Assembly: GCF_001583435.1 (NCBI RefSeq) | Contig: NZ_CP013251.1 | Span: 4,539,215 to 4,603,214, forward strand | DNA length: 64,000 nt | Source: Endozoicomonas montiporae CL-33 | GTDB taxonomy: Bacteria; Pseudomonadota; Gammaproteobacteria; Pseudomonadales; Endozoicomonadaceae | Direction of reading: 5' to 3' | Shown: piece by piece, positions 1-9,277 of the stretch | Position numbering within the stretch: the first letter of the stretch is position 1 | How the letters are laid out: every line of letters starts with the position of its first letter | The notes under the pieces: model-generated | Databases searched by the model: none | What the model saw: the letters and a program-made list of their open reading frames with translations, nothing else | Told to the model about the DNA's origin: nothing | Translations under genes and position numbers: made by a program

Positions 1-518
1 AATACGCCAAAAGGAAAAGAGGCAATCATACCGCAAAGGGCTAATAACAGGGTCAGCATCAACCCGCCCCACAGATGGGTTTCAATGGTTTGTAACCCGG
101 CAAAACCGCCATAGAGCATCGCCCAGGAAGCAAAAGGCATCACCAGCAAACCATAAGCCAGCGCCCAGCCTTTGCCTTTCAGCCGGGGTAAGGTTATCCA
201 GCCAATCACAACCGCCAGTTGCAGGAAAAACAAATCTACCCGCCACTGCTGATCAACAGGGTAAAACCCATAGGTAAACTGATTCAGCCGGACATTCACA
301 AACGCCCAACAAGCACCGGACGATGAACACTCTTCACTGCCCGATGCCTGCCAGGTGGCTTCTGTCACCGCCCAGTTCCAGAACGCCGGAACCGCCAGAT
401 AAAAGCCATAAAGAATAACCAGCGTTGTGATCGTATTCAGGGGTGTAGAAAACAACCGGCTTTTCAACCAGCCTGGCAAGCCGTCATTCATCACCGGTGG
501 TTTACGGGGTTCAATCAT
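1..518 (-). CDS. aapM: Amino-acid ABC transporter permease, AapM-like (partial)
   Basis: The gene starts at an ATG at 516-518 and runs off the left edge, so about 172 N-terminal residues are visible. The protein begins MIEPRKPPVMNDG and continues into hydrophobic segments with a long periplasmic loop containing SGSEECSSSGAC, a layout typical of AapM-type permeases. It should form the membrane channel of a general L-amino-acid importer together with the AapQ gene just upstream. Only one base separates the AapQ stop codon from this ATG, so the two are translationally coupled in one operon. An aapP ATPase gene would be expected beyond the window edge. The family call rests on context plus the visible N-terminus. 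Confidence 0.85.
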   Translation of the reverse strand, partial: MIEPRKPPVMNDGLPGWLKSRLFSTPLNTITTLVILYGFYLAVPAFWNWAVTEATWQASGSEECSSSGACWAFVNVRLNQFTYGFYPVDQQWRVDLFFLQLAVVIGWITLPRLKGKGWALAYGLLVMPFASWAMLYGGFAGLQTIETHLWGGLMLTLLLALCGMIASFPFGV

Positions 519-519
519 C

Positions 520-1725
520 CTAACGCTCCACCATTGCCGTATAACGGTTATACAGATTCATAAACAACGACACGGTTAAACTGATCAACAGATACACAGC
601 CATGGTCATGGCAATCACTTCAACCGCCTGACCTGTCTGATTTAACGTCGTTCCGGCAAACACATTGACCAGATCGGGATAACCAATTGCCGTCGCCAGC
701 GACGAGTTTTTAATCAGGTTGAGGTACTGATTCGTCATTGGCGGAATAATCACACGCATAGCCTGGGGAATGACCACCAGCTTCAGTATTCGCCCCTGTC
801 GCAGGCCAAGTGCTGCAGCGGCTTCTCTCTGCCCGCTACTGACCGACTGAATGCCTGCACGAACCACTTCGGCAATAAACGCGGCGGTATAAATAGACAA
901 GGCCAGAAGCAGTGCCACCAGCTCGGGTATCAGGGTTAAACCACCAGATAGATTAAAGCGCCCCTGCACGGGCAGATCCCAGTTCAGCTGGACACCCGAT
1001 AGCCAGCCAGCAATTAATGGTATGGTGATGAGGCTAACGACAGAGAGCGTTTTCATAGCCGGAAGTGTTCGACCTGACTGTCGTTTGTAGCGCCGTCCGA
1101 CCCAGATCAGTGCAACAAGCACTAAAAGTACAAATACAAAGGCTCCGAAAAAAATCGAAGTATCTCCGGACAATTCGGGCTTTGGCAGGTAGATTCCACG
1201 AACATTTAAGAACAGGCTATCGCCCCACACCAGACTCTCTCTGGGCGACGGCAAAACGCCCAGTACCGCAAAATACCAGAAGAATATCTGCAGCAGCAGG
1301 GGAATGTTTCGAAAACATTCCACATAAGCCCCGGCAAGGCGGGCAAGCAACCAGTTAGAAGAAAGACTGGCAATTCCCACCAGAAACCCCAGAAATGTTG
1401 CCAGCACCACACCAAAAGACGACACCAATAAGGTATTCAGAAAACCCACGACAAAGGTTCGCCCAAATGAAAAAGATTCGTCGTATTCAATCAGGGTCTG
1501 GATAATGCCGAAACCGGCAGACTGGGACAGAAAATCAAAACCCGTGCTGATGCCACGGGTTTCGAGGTTGTGCAGCGTATTCTGAATAATCTGGTAACCG
1601 ATCAGAACAATGACCAGAATCAGTCCGTTCTGGAACAGAACACCTCGCCAGACCGGATCACGCCAGCATTTCGCTAACAACGTTTTAAACGATACTTTAA
1701 GCATGGCTACACCATCGACAACCAA
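520..1725 (-). CDS. aapQ: General L-amino-acid ABC transporter permease AapQ
   Basis: This is an inner-membrane permease of 401 residues for polar amino acids. It has several membrane spans, the first at roughly residues 25-45. The C-terminal half carries the binding-protein-dependent transport signature in the region AAEVVRAGIQSVSSGQREAA / ALGLRQGRILKLVVIPQA, the EAA loop that docks the ATPase. The length fits the AapQ group, which is longer than HisQ/HisM-type permeases because of an extra N-terminal part. It lies between aapJ (5 bases upstream) and aapM (1 base downstream) in one transcription unit. A shorter start a few codons in (at MLKVSFK) is possible. Confidence 0.93.
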   Translation of the reverse strand: MVVDGVAMLKVSFKTLLAKCWRDPVWRGVLFQNGLILVIVLIGYQIIQNTLHNLETRGISTGFDFLSQSAGFGIIQTLIEYDESFSFGRTFVVGFLNTLLVSSFGVVLATFLGFLVGIASLSSNWLLARLAGAYVECFRNIPLLLQIFFWYFAVLGVLPSPRESLVWGDSLFLNVRGIYLPKPELSGDTSIFFGAFVFVLLVLVALIWVGRRYKRQSGRTLPAMKTLSVVSLITIPLIAGWLSGVQLNWDLPVQGRFNLSGGLTLIPELVALLLALSIYTAAFIAEVVRAGIQSVSSGQREAAAALGLRQGRILKLVVIPQAMRVIIPPMTNQYLNLIKNSSLATAIGYPDLVNVFAGTTLNQTGQAVEVIAMTMAVYLLISLTVSLFMNLYNRYTAMVER

Positions 1726-1730
1726 TCCGA

Positions 1731-2771
1731 TTAACGGAACGGTGGTGCGTACATGATGCCGCCTTTATTCCAGAGGTTGTTTATTCCCCGCTCGATTTTA
1801 AGAGGTGATCCCATGCCAACATTGCGGTCAAACACTTCTCCGTAATTGCCCACCTGTTTGACAATCTGCCATGCCCAGTCATCGGATAATTCCATGCCTT
1901 TGCCCTTTGGCCCATCCAGACCGAGGAATCTCTGAATAGCAGGGTCTTTGGACATTTTATTATTATCGATATTGGCACGTGCCAGCCCAAGTTCTTCCGC
2001 ATTGATCATGGCTGACAGTGACCATTTTACAATATTGAACCACTGATCATCCCCCTGACGAACCAGCGGACCCAGTGGTTCTTTGGAAATGATTTCAGGC
2101 AAGACAATGGCTTCTGAAGGTTTGGACAGTCGCAGTCGCAGGCGCAGTGCGTAGAGCTGAGACTGATCCGATGTCATCACGTCACAGCGGCCTGCATCAA
2201 AACCTTTGGCAACACCGTCAGAGGTATCAAACACCACAGGGTCATACTTCATCCCATTGAGCCGGAAATAATCAGCCAGATTCAGTTCTGTGGTGGTTCC
2301 GGACTGAATGCAAACTGCAGCACCGCTTAATTCGGTAGCACTACGAACATCCAGAGACTTTTTCACCATAAAGCCCTGACCATCGTAATACGCCACACCG
2401 GCAAAGTTCAGGCCAAGGGTTGCATCACGGGTTAACGTCCAGGTGGTATTGCGGGACAGCAGGTCAATTTCACCCGACTGTAGCGCGGTAAATCGTTCTT
2501 TTGCTGTCAGGGGAATAAATTTGACCTTTTTGGCATCTCCCAGAGCGGCAGCAGCAACAGCCCGACAGACATCCACGTCCATACCAGTCCAATGCCCTTT
2601 TTCATCCGGGCTGGAGAAACCGGGTAGTCCGGTATTCACGCCACAGGTCACAAATCCTTTTTCTTTCACCGTTTCAAGGGTTGAAGCGGCATTGGCTGAA
2701 GTGACGCTCCCGGCCAGTACACCGAGCAGGCAGGTCACGACCGTAGTCATCTTATGGAAGCGGCTGGCCAT
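1731..2771 (-). CDS. aapJ: General L-amino-acid ABC transporter periplasmic binding protein AapJ
   Basis: This 346-residue solute-binding protein is first in the aap operon. A signal peptide is visible (charged start, hydrophobic VVTCLLGVLAGSV, then SANAA before the mature protein). The mature part has the family-3 binding-protein features, including GFVTCGVNTGLPGFS near the start and the segment IPLTAKERFTALQSGEIDLL. It should capture amino acids in the periplasm and deliver them to AapQM. A good ribosome-binding site (GGAAATGAG) precedes the ATG. The region just upstream is the arm of a palindromic repeat, so the promoter may lie partly inside that repeat. Confidence 0.94.
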   Translation of the reverse strand: MASRFHKMTTVVTCLLGVLAGSVTSANAASTLETVKEKGFVTCGVNTGLPGFSSPDEKGHWTGMDVDVCRAVAAAALGDAKKVKFIPLTAKERFTALQSGEIDLLSRNTTWTLTRDATLGLNFAGVAYYDGQGFMVKKSLDVRSATELSGAAVCIQSGTTTELNLADYFRLNGMKYDPVVFDTSDGVAKGFDAGRCDVMTSDQSQLYALRLRLRLSKPSEAIVLPEIISKEPLGPLVRQGDDQWFNIVKWSLSAMINAEELGLARANIDNNKMSKDPAIQRFLGLDGPKGKGMELSDDWAWQIVKQVGNYGEVFDRNVGMGSPLKIERGINNLWNKGGIMYAPPFR

Positions 2772-2951
2772 ACACTCATTTCCTTTATTGTTGTTTTTCT
2801 ATTAAGCGTTTTATACCAATTCCGTTTTCTAAATATGACCATGAGCAAGCCATTCCAAATCGCTGGGCAAGGAAGAACGACAAGTAATAGCCAGCTATTG
2901 CGAGGAGTTCTGACGCAGAGCCATTGGTTTGGAATGGCTGCGCAATTCATG

Positions 2952-4565
2952 GGGTGAAAGTCTCATATTGACTGGTACTATAATTCCAAGTCACCTTTCT
3001 GCATGGGGAATGGGATGACATTGTCCATACCCACTTCCGTGACCTTGGCGCAGTAGGTCACCGCCAGTAACTTCCAGCCATTGTCGAACATGCCACTCTG
3101 AATTAATGACCTTGCTGTCAAAATACCTTGGCCTCCGGGATGCCGCCACCTCATTCCAGAACACTTCATTCGCTGCGTTACCAAGGTTTTACAAGTAGCC
3201 TCAATAACCCCTGAGCCTATTGGCAAGTTGTGCGACAAGTGTTCAGCATAGTTCATGCGGGTTCGATTACTTCTGAAGTACTCCAGCTCTGTTTTCAACT
3301 TCGATCGACGAGGGTGTCGTTTATGCTGGTAAGCCAGAGCTTTGATGACTTTTTCAACACCTTCGGGCTCCTCTTTGAGGATGTGGCGATAGGTGATGAA
3401 CTTTTCTCTGGATTTGTTGCTGTTTTCACCATAGGACAGGTCAAACGCTTTCTTCAGGTGCTCTGCGGCATGATAGAAGTCTACAACCTCGTGACCTTCA
3501 GGGAGTTCATTGGCAAGGTAGGTCCAGTTGTCTTTTGCCCCATCAGCGACTTTAACAAGCGTCAGATCTGGCCTCTGTCGAAGAGCTTCGCTCAGGAGTG
3601 CGGAGAGTGATTGTTTCAAAGTCACTTTCTTGCTTTCAGGCATTCGACTCATCCTGACCGTTGAGAGGCGTTCACCCTGTGCATCGTAAAACGACAATGT
3701 TCCACAACTGGCCTCCTGACAGCCAGCAGGGCCACGGGTTCGCTTGCCATCGACTCTATTCTGTTCCCGCTTTTCCTGACGTTTACCATCTTTCATCGGC
3801 AACATGACGCCATCAAGAGAAGCGGCCGCAGTCACAGCTTCTTCAGGAACCTTGACGCTTTCCCAGAGAAAGTCTTCAAAGGCTTCCCTATTGGGTTCCC
3901 ACTGCGCATTGAACTTTTTGGGTAGTCTGGCCAGAGAGCTTTCCGAGGGCGTCATGTTCCCTATCAGATCAAGTAGGCTTTTAGCCTCTCCGGGAGGCAT
4001 TTGCGCAACCATCCAGACAGCTTGTTTAGCTGCTTTTGGTGTCCAATACCCCTCTACAATACCTGCCTGTAGCTCCAAAGGGATGATAGAGTGATCCTTA
4101 CCGTTACGATAGAGCGTACGCAAAACCCGGACAGGGCCGACAGCGGATTGATAAGTTTCTGAAGATCGCAACACCCGATGGTAACAGACACCGCTTACCT
4201 CAATCGCAGGAACGTCAATATCAAGCCCGGTCAGGTCTTCTGCCAGAACGCTTTGCTCTGCTTCGATAAAGAGTTTATGGATCTCACCTTCATAGTCTTC
4301 AAAGTGCTTGATTGGGCTGTGTTCCTGACGAAGAACGGCCAGTTTTTGCTCAAGCTGTTGGATAGCATGACAAGAAAAATTGGCGGCTTCAGCTAGTGGC
4401 TGACATACTTGCATCGGGGCGGCCTTTCACTGTTGCGGTATCTTTTACAGTAACCATCATAGCGGTGTTTGGCCGTTCCTATGTAAGTCCAGAGAAAATT
4501 TGTAGCTGCTGTATAAACCACGGACGGCAAGCCCAGAAAAAATGGTCAGTATGAGACTTTCACCC
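2952..4565 (-). mobile_element. ISKra4-type insertion sequence, copy 1 (intact, 1614 bp)
   Basis: The ends are inverted repeats beginning GGGTGAAAGTCTCATA. They are flanked by a perfect 8-base target duplication AATTCATG at 2944-2951 and 4566-4573. One transposase gene fills the element. A second copy at 45624-49357 has the same ends and, once two nested elements and their target duplications are subtracted, exactly the same length of 1614 bases. This copy appears complete and could be active. The family assignment comes from the transposase motif GSGVIEATCKTLVTQRMK, recalled as typical of ISKra4. Confidence 0.92.
2978..4414 (-). CDS. ISKra4-type transposase
   Basis: The protein has 478 residues and fills the insertion sequence. 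The catalytic core lies in the middle and C-terminal part, with SLDGVMLPMKDGK (first Asp), VKVADGAKDNWTYLANELP followed by VVDFYHAAEHL (second Asp region), and the conserved IGSGVIEATCKTLVTQRMK/CSGMRWRHPGGQ block carrying the Glu. The N-terminus (about residues 10-60) looks helical and is probably involved in DNA binding. The gene reads outward toward aapJ. The second copy differs at least by a Phe-to-Ser change near residue 14 and is interrupted, so this copy is the likelier source of active enzyme. Confidence 0.92.
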   Translation of the reverse strand: MQVCQPLAEAANFSCHAIQQLEQKLAVLRQEHSPIKHFEDYEGEIHKLFIEAEQSVLAEDLTGLDIDVPAIEVSGVCYHRVLRSSETYQSAVGPVRVLRTLYRNGKDHSIIPLELQAGIVEGYWTPKAAKQAVWMVAQMPPGEAKSLLDLIGNMTPSESSLARLPKKFNAQWEPNREAFEDFLWESVKVPEEAVTAAASLDGVMLPMKDGKRQEKREQNRVDGKRTRGPAGCQEASCGTLSFYDAQGERLSTVRMSRMPESKKVTLKQSLSALLSEALRQRPDLTLVKVADGAKDNWTYLANELPEGHEVVDFYHAAEHLKKAFDLSYGENSNKSREKFITYRHILKEEPEGVEKVIKALAYQHKRHPRRSKLKTELEYFRSNRTRMNYAEHLSHNLPIGSGVIEATCKTLVTQRMKCSGMRWRHPGGQGILTARSLIQSGMFDNGWKLLAVTYCAKVTEVGMDNVIPFPMQKGDLEL

Positions 4566-4676
4566 AATTCATGTTTAGAAGATGGAATTGGTATTACCCA
4601 AGACTTCACCTTATCGATAAAGTGTACAGCAGGCAAACTCTCTTGCGATTTCACTGAAACACAGTGCAACCAGAAA

Positions 4677-4708
4677 TACGCAGCAACTATTACGCAGCAA
4701 CTATTACG
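4677..4708. repeat. Short tandem repeat, 14-bp unit
   Basis: The unit TACGCAGCAACTAT occurs twice in perfect tandem (4677-4690 and 4691-4704), followed by a partial third unit. It lies about 110 bases upstream of folE in non-coding sequence. The function is unknown and copy number may vary between strains. Confidence 0.7.
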
Positions 4709-4814
4709 CCATGCTTATTCAAGAGCACCGAGGATAAAATCAAAAAAAGCTCCCAATGCCATAGTTTGTGTTAAAATCCAGCTCTTTGCGTACTCACTGA
4801 GCGACTCGTACGAG

Positions 4815-5366
4815 ATGACTGACAACCTGAGCGAACATTACAAAGCGATCATTGAATCTCTGGGTGAAGATATCCACAGGAACGGTCTGGTTGACACCCC
4901 CGCCCGGGCGGCAAAAGCCATGCAGTATCTGACCAGAGGCTACCAGCAAAGTCTGGAAGACATCGTCAACGGTGCCATTTTCGACTCAGATATCAGTGAA
5001 ATGGTTGTCATCAAGGATATTGAACTGTACTCCCTCTGCGAGCATCACATGCTGCCCTTTATTGGCAAGTGCCACATTGGCTATATTCCCAATGGTAAGG
5101 TGCTGGGGCTGTCCAAGTTTGCCCGCATTGTCGATATGTTCGCCCGTCGCCTGCAGATTCAGGAAAACATGACCAAACAGATTGCCGATGCGATTGTAGA
5201 GGCGACAGGTGCCAAAGGCGTAGGCGTGGTGATCGAAGCCCAGCACATGTGCATGATGATGCGCGGTGTCGAAAAGCAGAACTCGTCCATGACCTCTTCT
5301 GTCATGCTCGGACTGATGCGCGACAATCTCCCCAGCCGGGAAGAGTTTCTGCAGTTTATTCGTTAA
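4815..5366 (+). CDS. folE: GTP cyclohydrolase I FolE
   Basis: This enzyme of 183 residues converts GTP to 7,8-dihydroneopterin triphosphate, the first step of tetrahydrofolate synthesis. Zinc and catalytic residues are visible in [18 protein letters not shown] (Cys and His ligands) and in [19 protein letters not shown] (second Cys, with the RGV block). The frame is open further upstream, but [12 protein letters not shown] at 4815 matches the usual family start and length, and the upstream part is low-quality sequence running into the insertion sequence. It appears monocistronic. The region between the IS and the gene (4596-4814) must hold its promoter, so the insertion could have altered its expression. 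Confidence 0.95.
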   Translation: MTDNLSEHYKAIIESLGEDIHRNGLVDTPARAAKAMQYLTRGYQQSLEDIVNGAIFDSDISEMVVIKDIELYSLCEHHMLPFIGKCHIGYIPNGKVLGLSKFARIVDMFARRLQIQENMTKQIADAIVEATGAKGVGVVIEAQHMCMMMRGVEKQNSSMTSSVMLGLMRDNLPSREEFLQFIR

Positions 5367-5615
5367 TCGATTACAGCCAGCCGTCCCGCGCATGGCTCCG
5401 TAACATCAAAAATGTTCAGAGCCTCTTCTCTGACCCTGATAGTAACGGAGTCTCCATAATTGATACCATCAATTTGGGTGCGATGATTTCCAGAACGGAA
5501 TGAGGCTGGAAATGACCAATTTAAAACCATCAAAATTGATTAACTTAGTTCTCAGAAAGAGAGCATCCCGGTTTCCATTTGCACAGAAACCGGAAAAAGC
5601 AGAGCAAAGCTACAA

Positions 5616-6641
5616 TTAGCTCCAGTCCAGAATCACTTTTCCAGACTGCCCTGAACCCATGATTTCAAAACCTTTTTCAAAATCATCCACGTTCATACGG
5701 TGCGTAATGACCGGAGAAATATCCAGACCGGACTGCAGCATGCTGGTCATTTTGTACCAGGTTTCATACATTTCACGGCCGTAGATGCCCTTGATGATCA
5801 GACCTTTAAAGATCACCTGATTCCAGTCAATGGTGGTATCACTGGAAGGAATACCCAGCAGAGACACCTTGCCGCCGTAGTTCATGCATTCAAGCATCTG
5901 CTGAAATGCACGGCCATTGCCGGACATTTCCAGACCCACATCAAAACCTTCAACCATGCCCAGTTCCTGCATGACGTCTTTCAGGTCTTCCTGAGCAACG
6001 TTGACGGCACGGGTGGCACCCATCTTACGCGCCAACTCCAGACGGTAATCATTCACATCGGTAATGACAACATTACGAGCACCTACGTACTTACAGATAG
6101 CAACCGCCATAATGCCAATAGGTCCAGCTCCGGTAATCAGGACGTCTTCACCCACCAGGTCAAACGACAGAGCGGTATGAACGGCGTTACCGAACGGATC
6201 GAAAATAGAGGCCAGGTCGTCACTGATATCATCCGGAATCGGGAATGCATTGGAAGCCGGAATACACAGGTATTCAGCAAAAGCACCTTCCCGGTTCACA
6301 CCCACACCAACAGTGAAGTTGCACAGATGACGACGGCCGGCGCGACAGTTTCGGCAGTGGCCACAGGTGATGTGACCTTCGCCGGACACGCGCTGCCCGA
6401 TTTCAAAGCCGCGGACGCCTTCGCCCATTTCCACGATTTCACCCACAAACTCGTGACCAACATGCATACCCTTGGGAATGGTGTTCTGCGACCACTCATC
6501 CCAATGGTAAATGTGCATATCGGTACCGCAGATAGCCGTCTTGCGGATTTTAATCAGAACGTCGTTATAGCCCGGTTCCGGCTTTGGCTTCTCTGCCTGC
6601 CAAATGCCTTTTTCGCCTTTCAGCTTGGCCAGTGTTTTCAT
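5616..6641 (-). CDS. tdh: L-threonine 3-dehydrogenase
   Basis: This is a zinc-dependent medium-chain dehydrogenase of 341 residues that oxidises L-threonine to 2-amino-3-ketobutyrate with NAD+. Visible motifs are the catalytic zinc region [25 protein letters not shown], the structural zinc cluster [15 protein letters not shown], and the Rossmann motif GAGPIGIMA. The start at 6641 (MKTLAKL) gives the family's standard length. An in-frame ATG at 6648-6650 adds three residues and cannot be excluded. The gene follows kbl in the same direction, with a terminator-like hairpin between them. Together they convert threonine to glycine and acetyl-CoA. Confidence 0.96.
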   Translation of the reverse strand: MKTLAKLKGEKGIWQAEKPKPEPGYNDVLIKIRKTAICGTDMHIYHWDEWSQNTIPKGMHVGHEFVGEIVEMGEGVRGFEIGQRVSGEGHITCGHCRNCRAGRRHLCNFTVGVGVNREGAFAEYLCIPASNAFPIPDDISDDLASIFDPFGNAVHTALSFDLVGEDVLITGAGPIGIMAVAICKYVGARNVVITDVNDYRLELARKMGATRAVNVAQEDLKDVMQELGMVEGFDVGLEMSGNGRAFQQMLECMNYGGKVSLLGIPSSDTTIDWNQVIFKGLIIKGIYGREMYETWYKMTSMLQSGLDISPVITHRMNVDDFEKGFEIMGSGQSGKVILDWS

Positions 6642-6666
6642 GATTCTCATTCACCCAATTTAATCT

Positions 6667-6703
6667 TTAAAAATAAAACGGCTGCCACTTGAGTAACAGC
6701 CGC
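6667..6703 (-). terminator. Hairpin with T-rich tail between kbl and tdh
   Basis: Read on the minus strand, CGGCTG (6702-6697) pairs with CAGCCG (6684-6679) across a 12-base loop. The next bases are TTTTATTTTT. This looks like a rho-independent terminator or attenuator placed inside the kbl-tdh operon. It could make tdh expression lower than kbl or conditional. Confidence 0.6.
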
Positions 6704-6743
6704 TGTATTTCAAACCTGTTTCAGCTCCGGAGGGCTCAAAGCA

Positions 6744-7943
6744 TCAGGCAATGACGCCCAGCTCGCGACCGACTTTGGCAAAGGCAGTAATCACCTTGTC
6801 CATATGTTCCTGGTTGTGGGCAGCAGACATTTGGGTACGAATACGGGCAGCACCTTTTGGCACTACCGGGAAGGAGAAGCCTACAACGTAAATGCCTTCT
6901 TCCAGCATCTTGTCGGCAAACCTGGCCGCCAGCGTTGCATCCCCCAGCATAACCGGAATAATCGCGTGGCCATTGCCCGCCAGATCAAAGCCCAGTTTTT
7001 CCATTTCGGTGCGGAAATACCGAGTGTTGTGACGCAGACGCTCACGCAGTTCAGCACCCCCTTCCAGCATATCCAGTACTTTGATAGAAGCACTGGCAAT
7101 GGTTGGGCTCAGGGTGTTTGAGAAGAGGTACGGACGGGAACGGTTACGCAGCCACTCGACGATTTCAGGGTGACGGGAAGAGGTGTAACCGCCGGAAGCA
7201 CCGCCCAGCGCCTTACCCAGAGTACCGGTAATGATGTCTACCCGATCCATAACACCACAGTGTTCATGGGTACCACGGCCATTTTCACCCACAAAGCCTA
7301 CTGCGTGGGAGTCGTCTACCACCACCATGGCATCGTATTTGTCAGCCAGATCACACACACCTTTGAGGTTGGCAATCACACCGTCCATGGAGAACACGCC
7401 GTCAGTGACAATCATTTTATAACGGGCACCCGCTTCTGTGGCGGCTTTCAGCTGCTCTTCCAGGTCGGCCATATCATTGTTGGCATATCGGTAACGCTTG
7501 GCTTTACATAAACGAACACCGTCGATGATGGACGCATGGTTCAGGGAATCACTGATGATGGCATCTTCCGGACTCAGGAGTGTTTCAAACAAACCAGCGT
7601 TCGCATCAAAGCAGGAAGAATACAGAATGGTGTCTTCCATTCCCAGAAACTCGGAAATGCGCTTTTCAAGCTCGAGATGCACTGACTGGGTACCGCAGAT
7701 GAAGCGCACAGACGCCATGCCGTAGCCATACTTGTCCAGCGCGTCGCGACCTGCCTCAATCAGCTCGGGCGAATTAGCCAGCCCCAAATAGTTGTTGGCA
7801 CAGAAGTTAATCACTTCTTCGCCGGTAGTTACCTTAATGTCAGCCTGCTGCTGAGAGGTAATAATACGCTCGTACTTATAAAGACCTTCTTTTTTCAGGG
7901 CTTCTAACTGATCACGCAACCCTGCGTAAAAATCGGTTTTCAT
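6744..7943 (-). CDS. kbl: Glycine C-acetyltransferase (2-amino-3-ketobutyrate CoA ligase)
   Basis: This PLP enzyme of 399 residues cleaves 2-amino-3-ketobutyrate with CoA to glycine and acetyl-CoA. It is a fold-type I alpha-oxoamine synthase. Visible features are [16 protein letters not shown] near the start, the PLP-ring stacking region [24 protein letters not shown], and the Schiff-base lysine in [14 protein letters not shown]. The start at 7943 is preceded by TGGAG at good spacing and gives the family's usual length. Upstream in-frame ATGs at 7959-7961 and nearby add six residues. It is the first gene of a kbl-tdh pair. Confidence 0.96.
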   Translation of the reverse strand: MKTDFYAGLRDQLEALKKEGLYKYERIITSQQQADIKVTTGEEVINFCANNYLGLANSPELIEAGRDALDKYGYGMASVRFICGTQSVHLELEKRISEFLGMEDTILYSSCFDANAGLFETLLSPEDAIISDSLNHASIIDGVRLCKAKRYRYANNDMADLEEQLKAATEAGARYKMIVTDGVFSMDGVIANLKGVCDLADKYDAMVVVDDSHAVGFVGENGRGTHEHCGVMDRVDIITGTLGKALGGASGGYTSSRHPEIVEWLRNRSRPYLFSNTLSPTIASASIKVLDMLEGGAELRERLRHNTRYFRTEMEKLGFDLAGNGHAIIPVMLGDATLAARFADKMLEEGIYVVGFSFPVVPKGAARIRTQMSAAHNQEHMDKVITAFAKVGRELGVIA

Positions 7944-8391
7944 TTTGACTCCAGACATCATTTATCAGGGAAAACAGAACCCCTTTGCACTGATATCGGC
8001 TACCCGAACAAAACGTTCCCTGATCGCAATACCAGTGAAAAGGAGTACAGTTACCCATTGTAGAAGAACGCTGTAATATTGACCGAGGAGTTTCATACGC
8101 TAAACAGGCATTTGTACTTATTTCGCCTTTTAATGAGCAAAAATATCGCCTTTGAAGCATTCCGTGCATCAACTGAAAGAATATGCATCCAAATAATTAG
8201 ATAGCTGTAAACAATTATTTTTTAACGCTTTTCTGGAATCTTGATTCACGTTCTTCATGATTAAGGTCTGCTTTCACAACGTCTGAATCGTTCTTTTTAC
8301 AAATCTGCCGATTTCTTCTGTCATGCCGTTCGATTATTGAATGGTTTCCGGATTATCCAACAACCTGTCTTAAAATAAGAAGGGCAACGGC
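7944..8391. other. Intergenic region upstream of kbl, no gene recognised
   Basis: The 448 bases lie between the divergent kbl and a small unknown gene. The 8180-8390 part is AT-rich and probably holds promoters for both directions. No convincing coding frame, RNA gene or known riboswitch was recognised. A minus-strand open frame across 7912-8172 has no protein-like features and overlaps the kbl start. Confidence 0.4.
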
Positions 8392-8709
8392 ATGAATGGA
8401 AATATTGGCTCCGGACAACGTGTGCAAACCACTCATACGCCAGCAGAAGCCACTGCAACTTCAACCGGTAATAACGAAGCTACCGGACAAACAGACTCCC
8501 GGCAGAAGGTAACCCAGCTTGCGCCGAATACAGTCGCAAAAAATATACACACCAATGAACAAAGCCCGGACAAACCGGCAGACACACCTCTTCATACCAG
8601 GGAAATCCGGCTCCTTGAACGGGTCAGAAGTCGTTTAAGAGACTTCAGTGCATGGGTTCAGATAACTGGCGAAGTTAGCCATGCTTTTCCACTCGTTGTA
8701 TCCACTTAA
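8392..8709 (+). CDS. Hypothetical protein, polar and Thr/Ala-rich N-terminus
   Basis: The predicted protein has 105 residues. The first 70 are polar and disordered-looking, rich in Thr, Ala, Asn, Gly and Gln (for example THTPAEATATSTGNNEATG). The last 35 contain a short basic helix (REIRLLERVRSRLRDFSAW). No signal peptide or known domain is recognised. A purine-rich AAGAAGGG precedes the ATG at a usable distance. The disordered N-terminus plus short helix resembles the start of a secreted effector or a truncated larger gene. It could also be spurious. Confidence 0.45.
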   Translation: MNGNIGSGQRVQTTHTPAEATATSTGNNEATGQTDSRQKVTQLAPNTVAKNIHTNEQSPDKPADTPLHTREIRLLERVRSRLRDFSAWVQITGEVSHAFPLVVST

Positions 8710-8791
8710 GATACTGGCATAGACGATAAGTAAAACTTCTGGCAGCGAATAGGTGATGATGTGAAGAGCGCTACGAGAATCACTCAGTGTC

Positions 8792-8823
8792 TCAAATCTG
8801 TCGACTATCAAATCTGTCGACTA
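8792..8823. repeat. Perfect 16-bp tandem duplication
   Basis: TCAAATCTGTCGACTA occurs twice back to back (8792-8807 and 8808-8823), just upstream of a small open frame. It looks like a recent slippage or repair event. Confidence 0.85.
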
Positions 8824-8828
8824 TAGGT

Positions 8829-9056
8829 ATGCAGGAAGCCATCAAACTTACCTTTTTCAAAGATAGAAGAAGGATGGACTATAAATTCATGTACGTTTGT
8901 TCCTGCGAAGCTTTCGCTCTGGCAGCCACCTGTGAAAATGGCCAATGGTTTCGGCATAATGACAAGAAAATCACGGCAGTAGATGATGTGAAACACGAAG
9001 AAGGCACACCCTATCTTTTATCGTATAAAGTGGTGGATATGCTGCCCGACTCCTGA
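8829..9056 (+). CDS. Hypothetical small protein
   Basis: The frame from the ATG at 8829 encodes about 75 residues starting MQEAIKLTFFKDRRR. Another ATG at 8877 (MDYKFMYVCSCEAFALA) would give 60 residues. The later part has a protein-like mix (VCSCEAFALAATCENGQW, then KKITAVDDVKHEEGTPY). No family was recognised. The frame extends upstream through the 16-base tandem duplication at 8792, which argues for a start after it. It may be a gene remnant. Confidence 0.35.
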   Translation: MQEAIKLTFFKDRRRMDYKFMYVCSCEAFALAATCENGQWFRHNDKKITAVDDVKHEEGTPYLLSYKVVDMLPDS

Positions 9057-9277
9057 TGAATGCTGAATCAGTCAGTATCAAGATAATATTAATCCCGATT
9101 TGTTTTTTCTATCCTATGCTGCTAAGTTCTTAGCGGTTGGGCTTGAGAGTCCCTCATATTATTTTTATTCACGTTTTAAAAGTCTACTGTTGCCATGCCG
9201 GATCATACTCTTCAGACCGTCTTAACAACGCAGCCAAATAGGGTTGCGGGCGACCGTGCACGATTTAGCTTTGCCCT

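Larger units (their letters stand above)
2811..4595. repeat. Large palindromic intergenic element A, split by an ISKra4-type IS
   Basis: With the insertion sequence and one target duplication removed, 2811-2951 joined to 4574-4595 forms a near-perfect palindrome of about 160 bases. The outer arms are ATACCAATTCC (2813-2823) and GGAATTGGTAT (4584-4594). Inner pairs include GCCATTCCAAA (2849 region) with TTTGGAATGGC (2930 region). The centre carries AATAGCcaGCTATT near 2886-2899. The same kind of centre is seen in the elements at 35376, 58812 and 63562, whose arms are different. It lies between aapJ and folE and overlaps the likely aapJ promoter region. Confidence 0.8.

Noticed and set aside
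4542..4814. In-frame N-terminal extension of FolE
   Set aside because: It would start inside the insertion sequence and has no FolE similarity; the ATG at 4815 gives the standard length.
5569..5594. Hairpin CCGGTTTC/GAAACCGG between folE and tdh as terminator
   Set aside because: The stem is real, but neither strand has a T run after it, so a terminator function cannot be supported.
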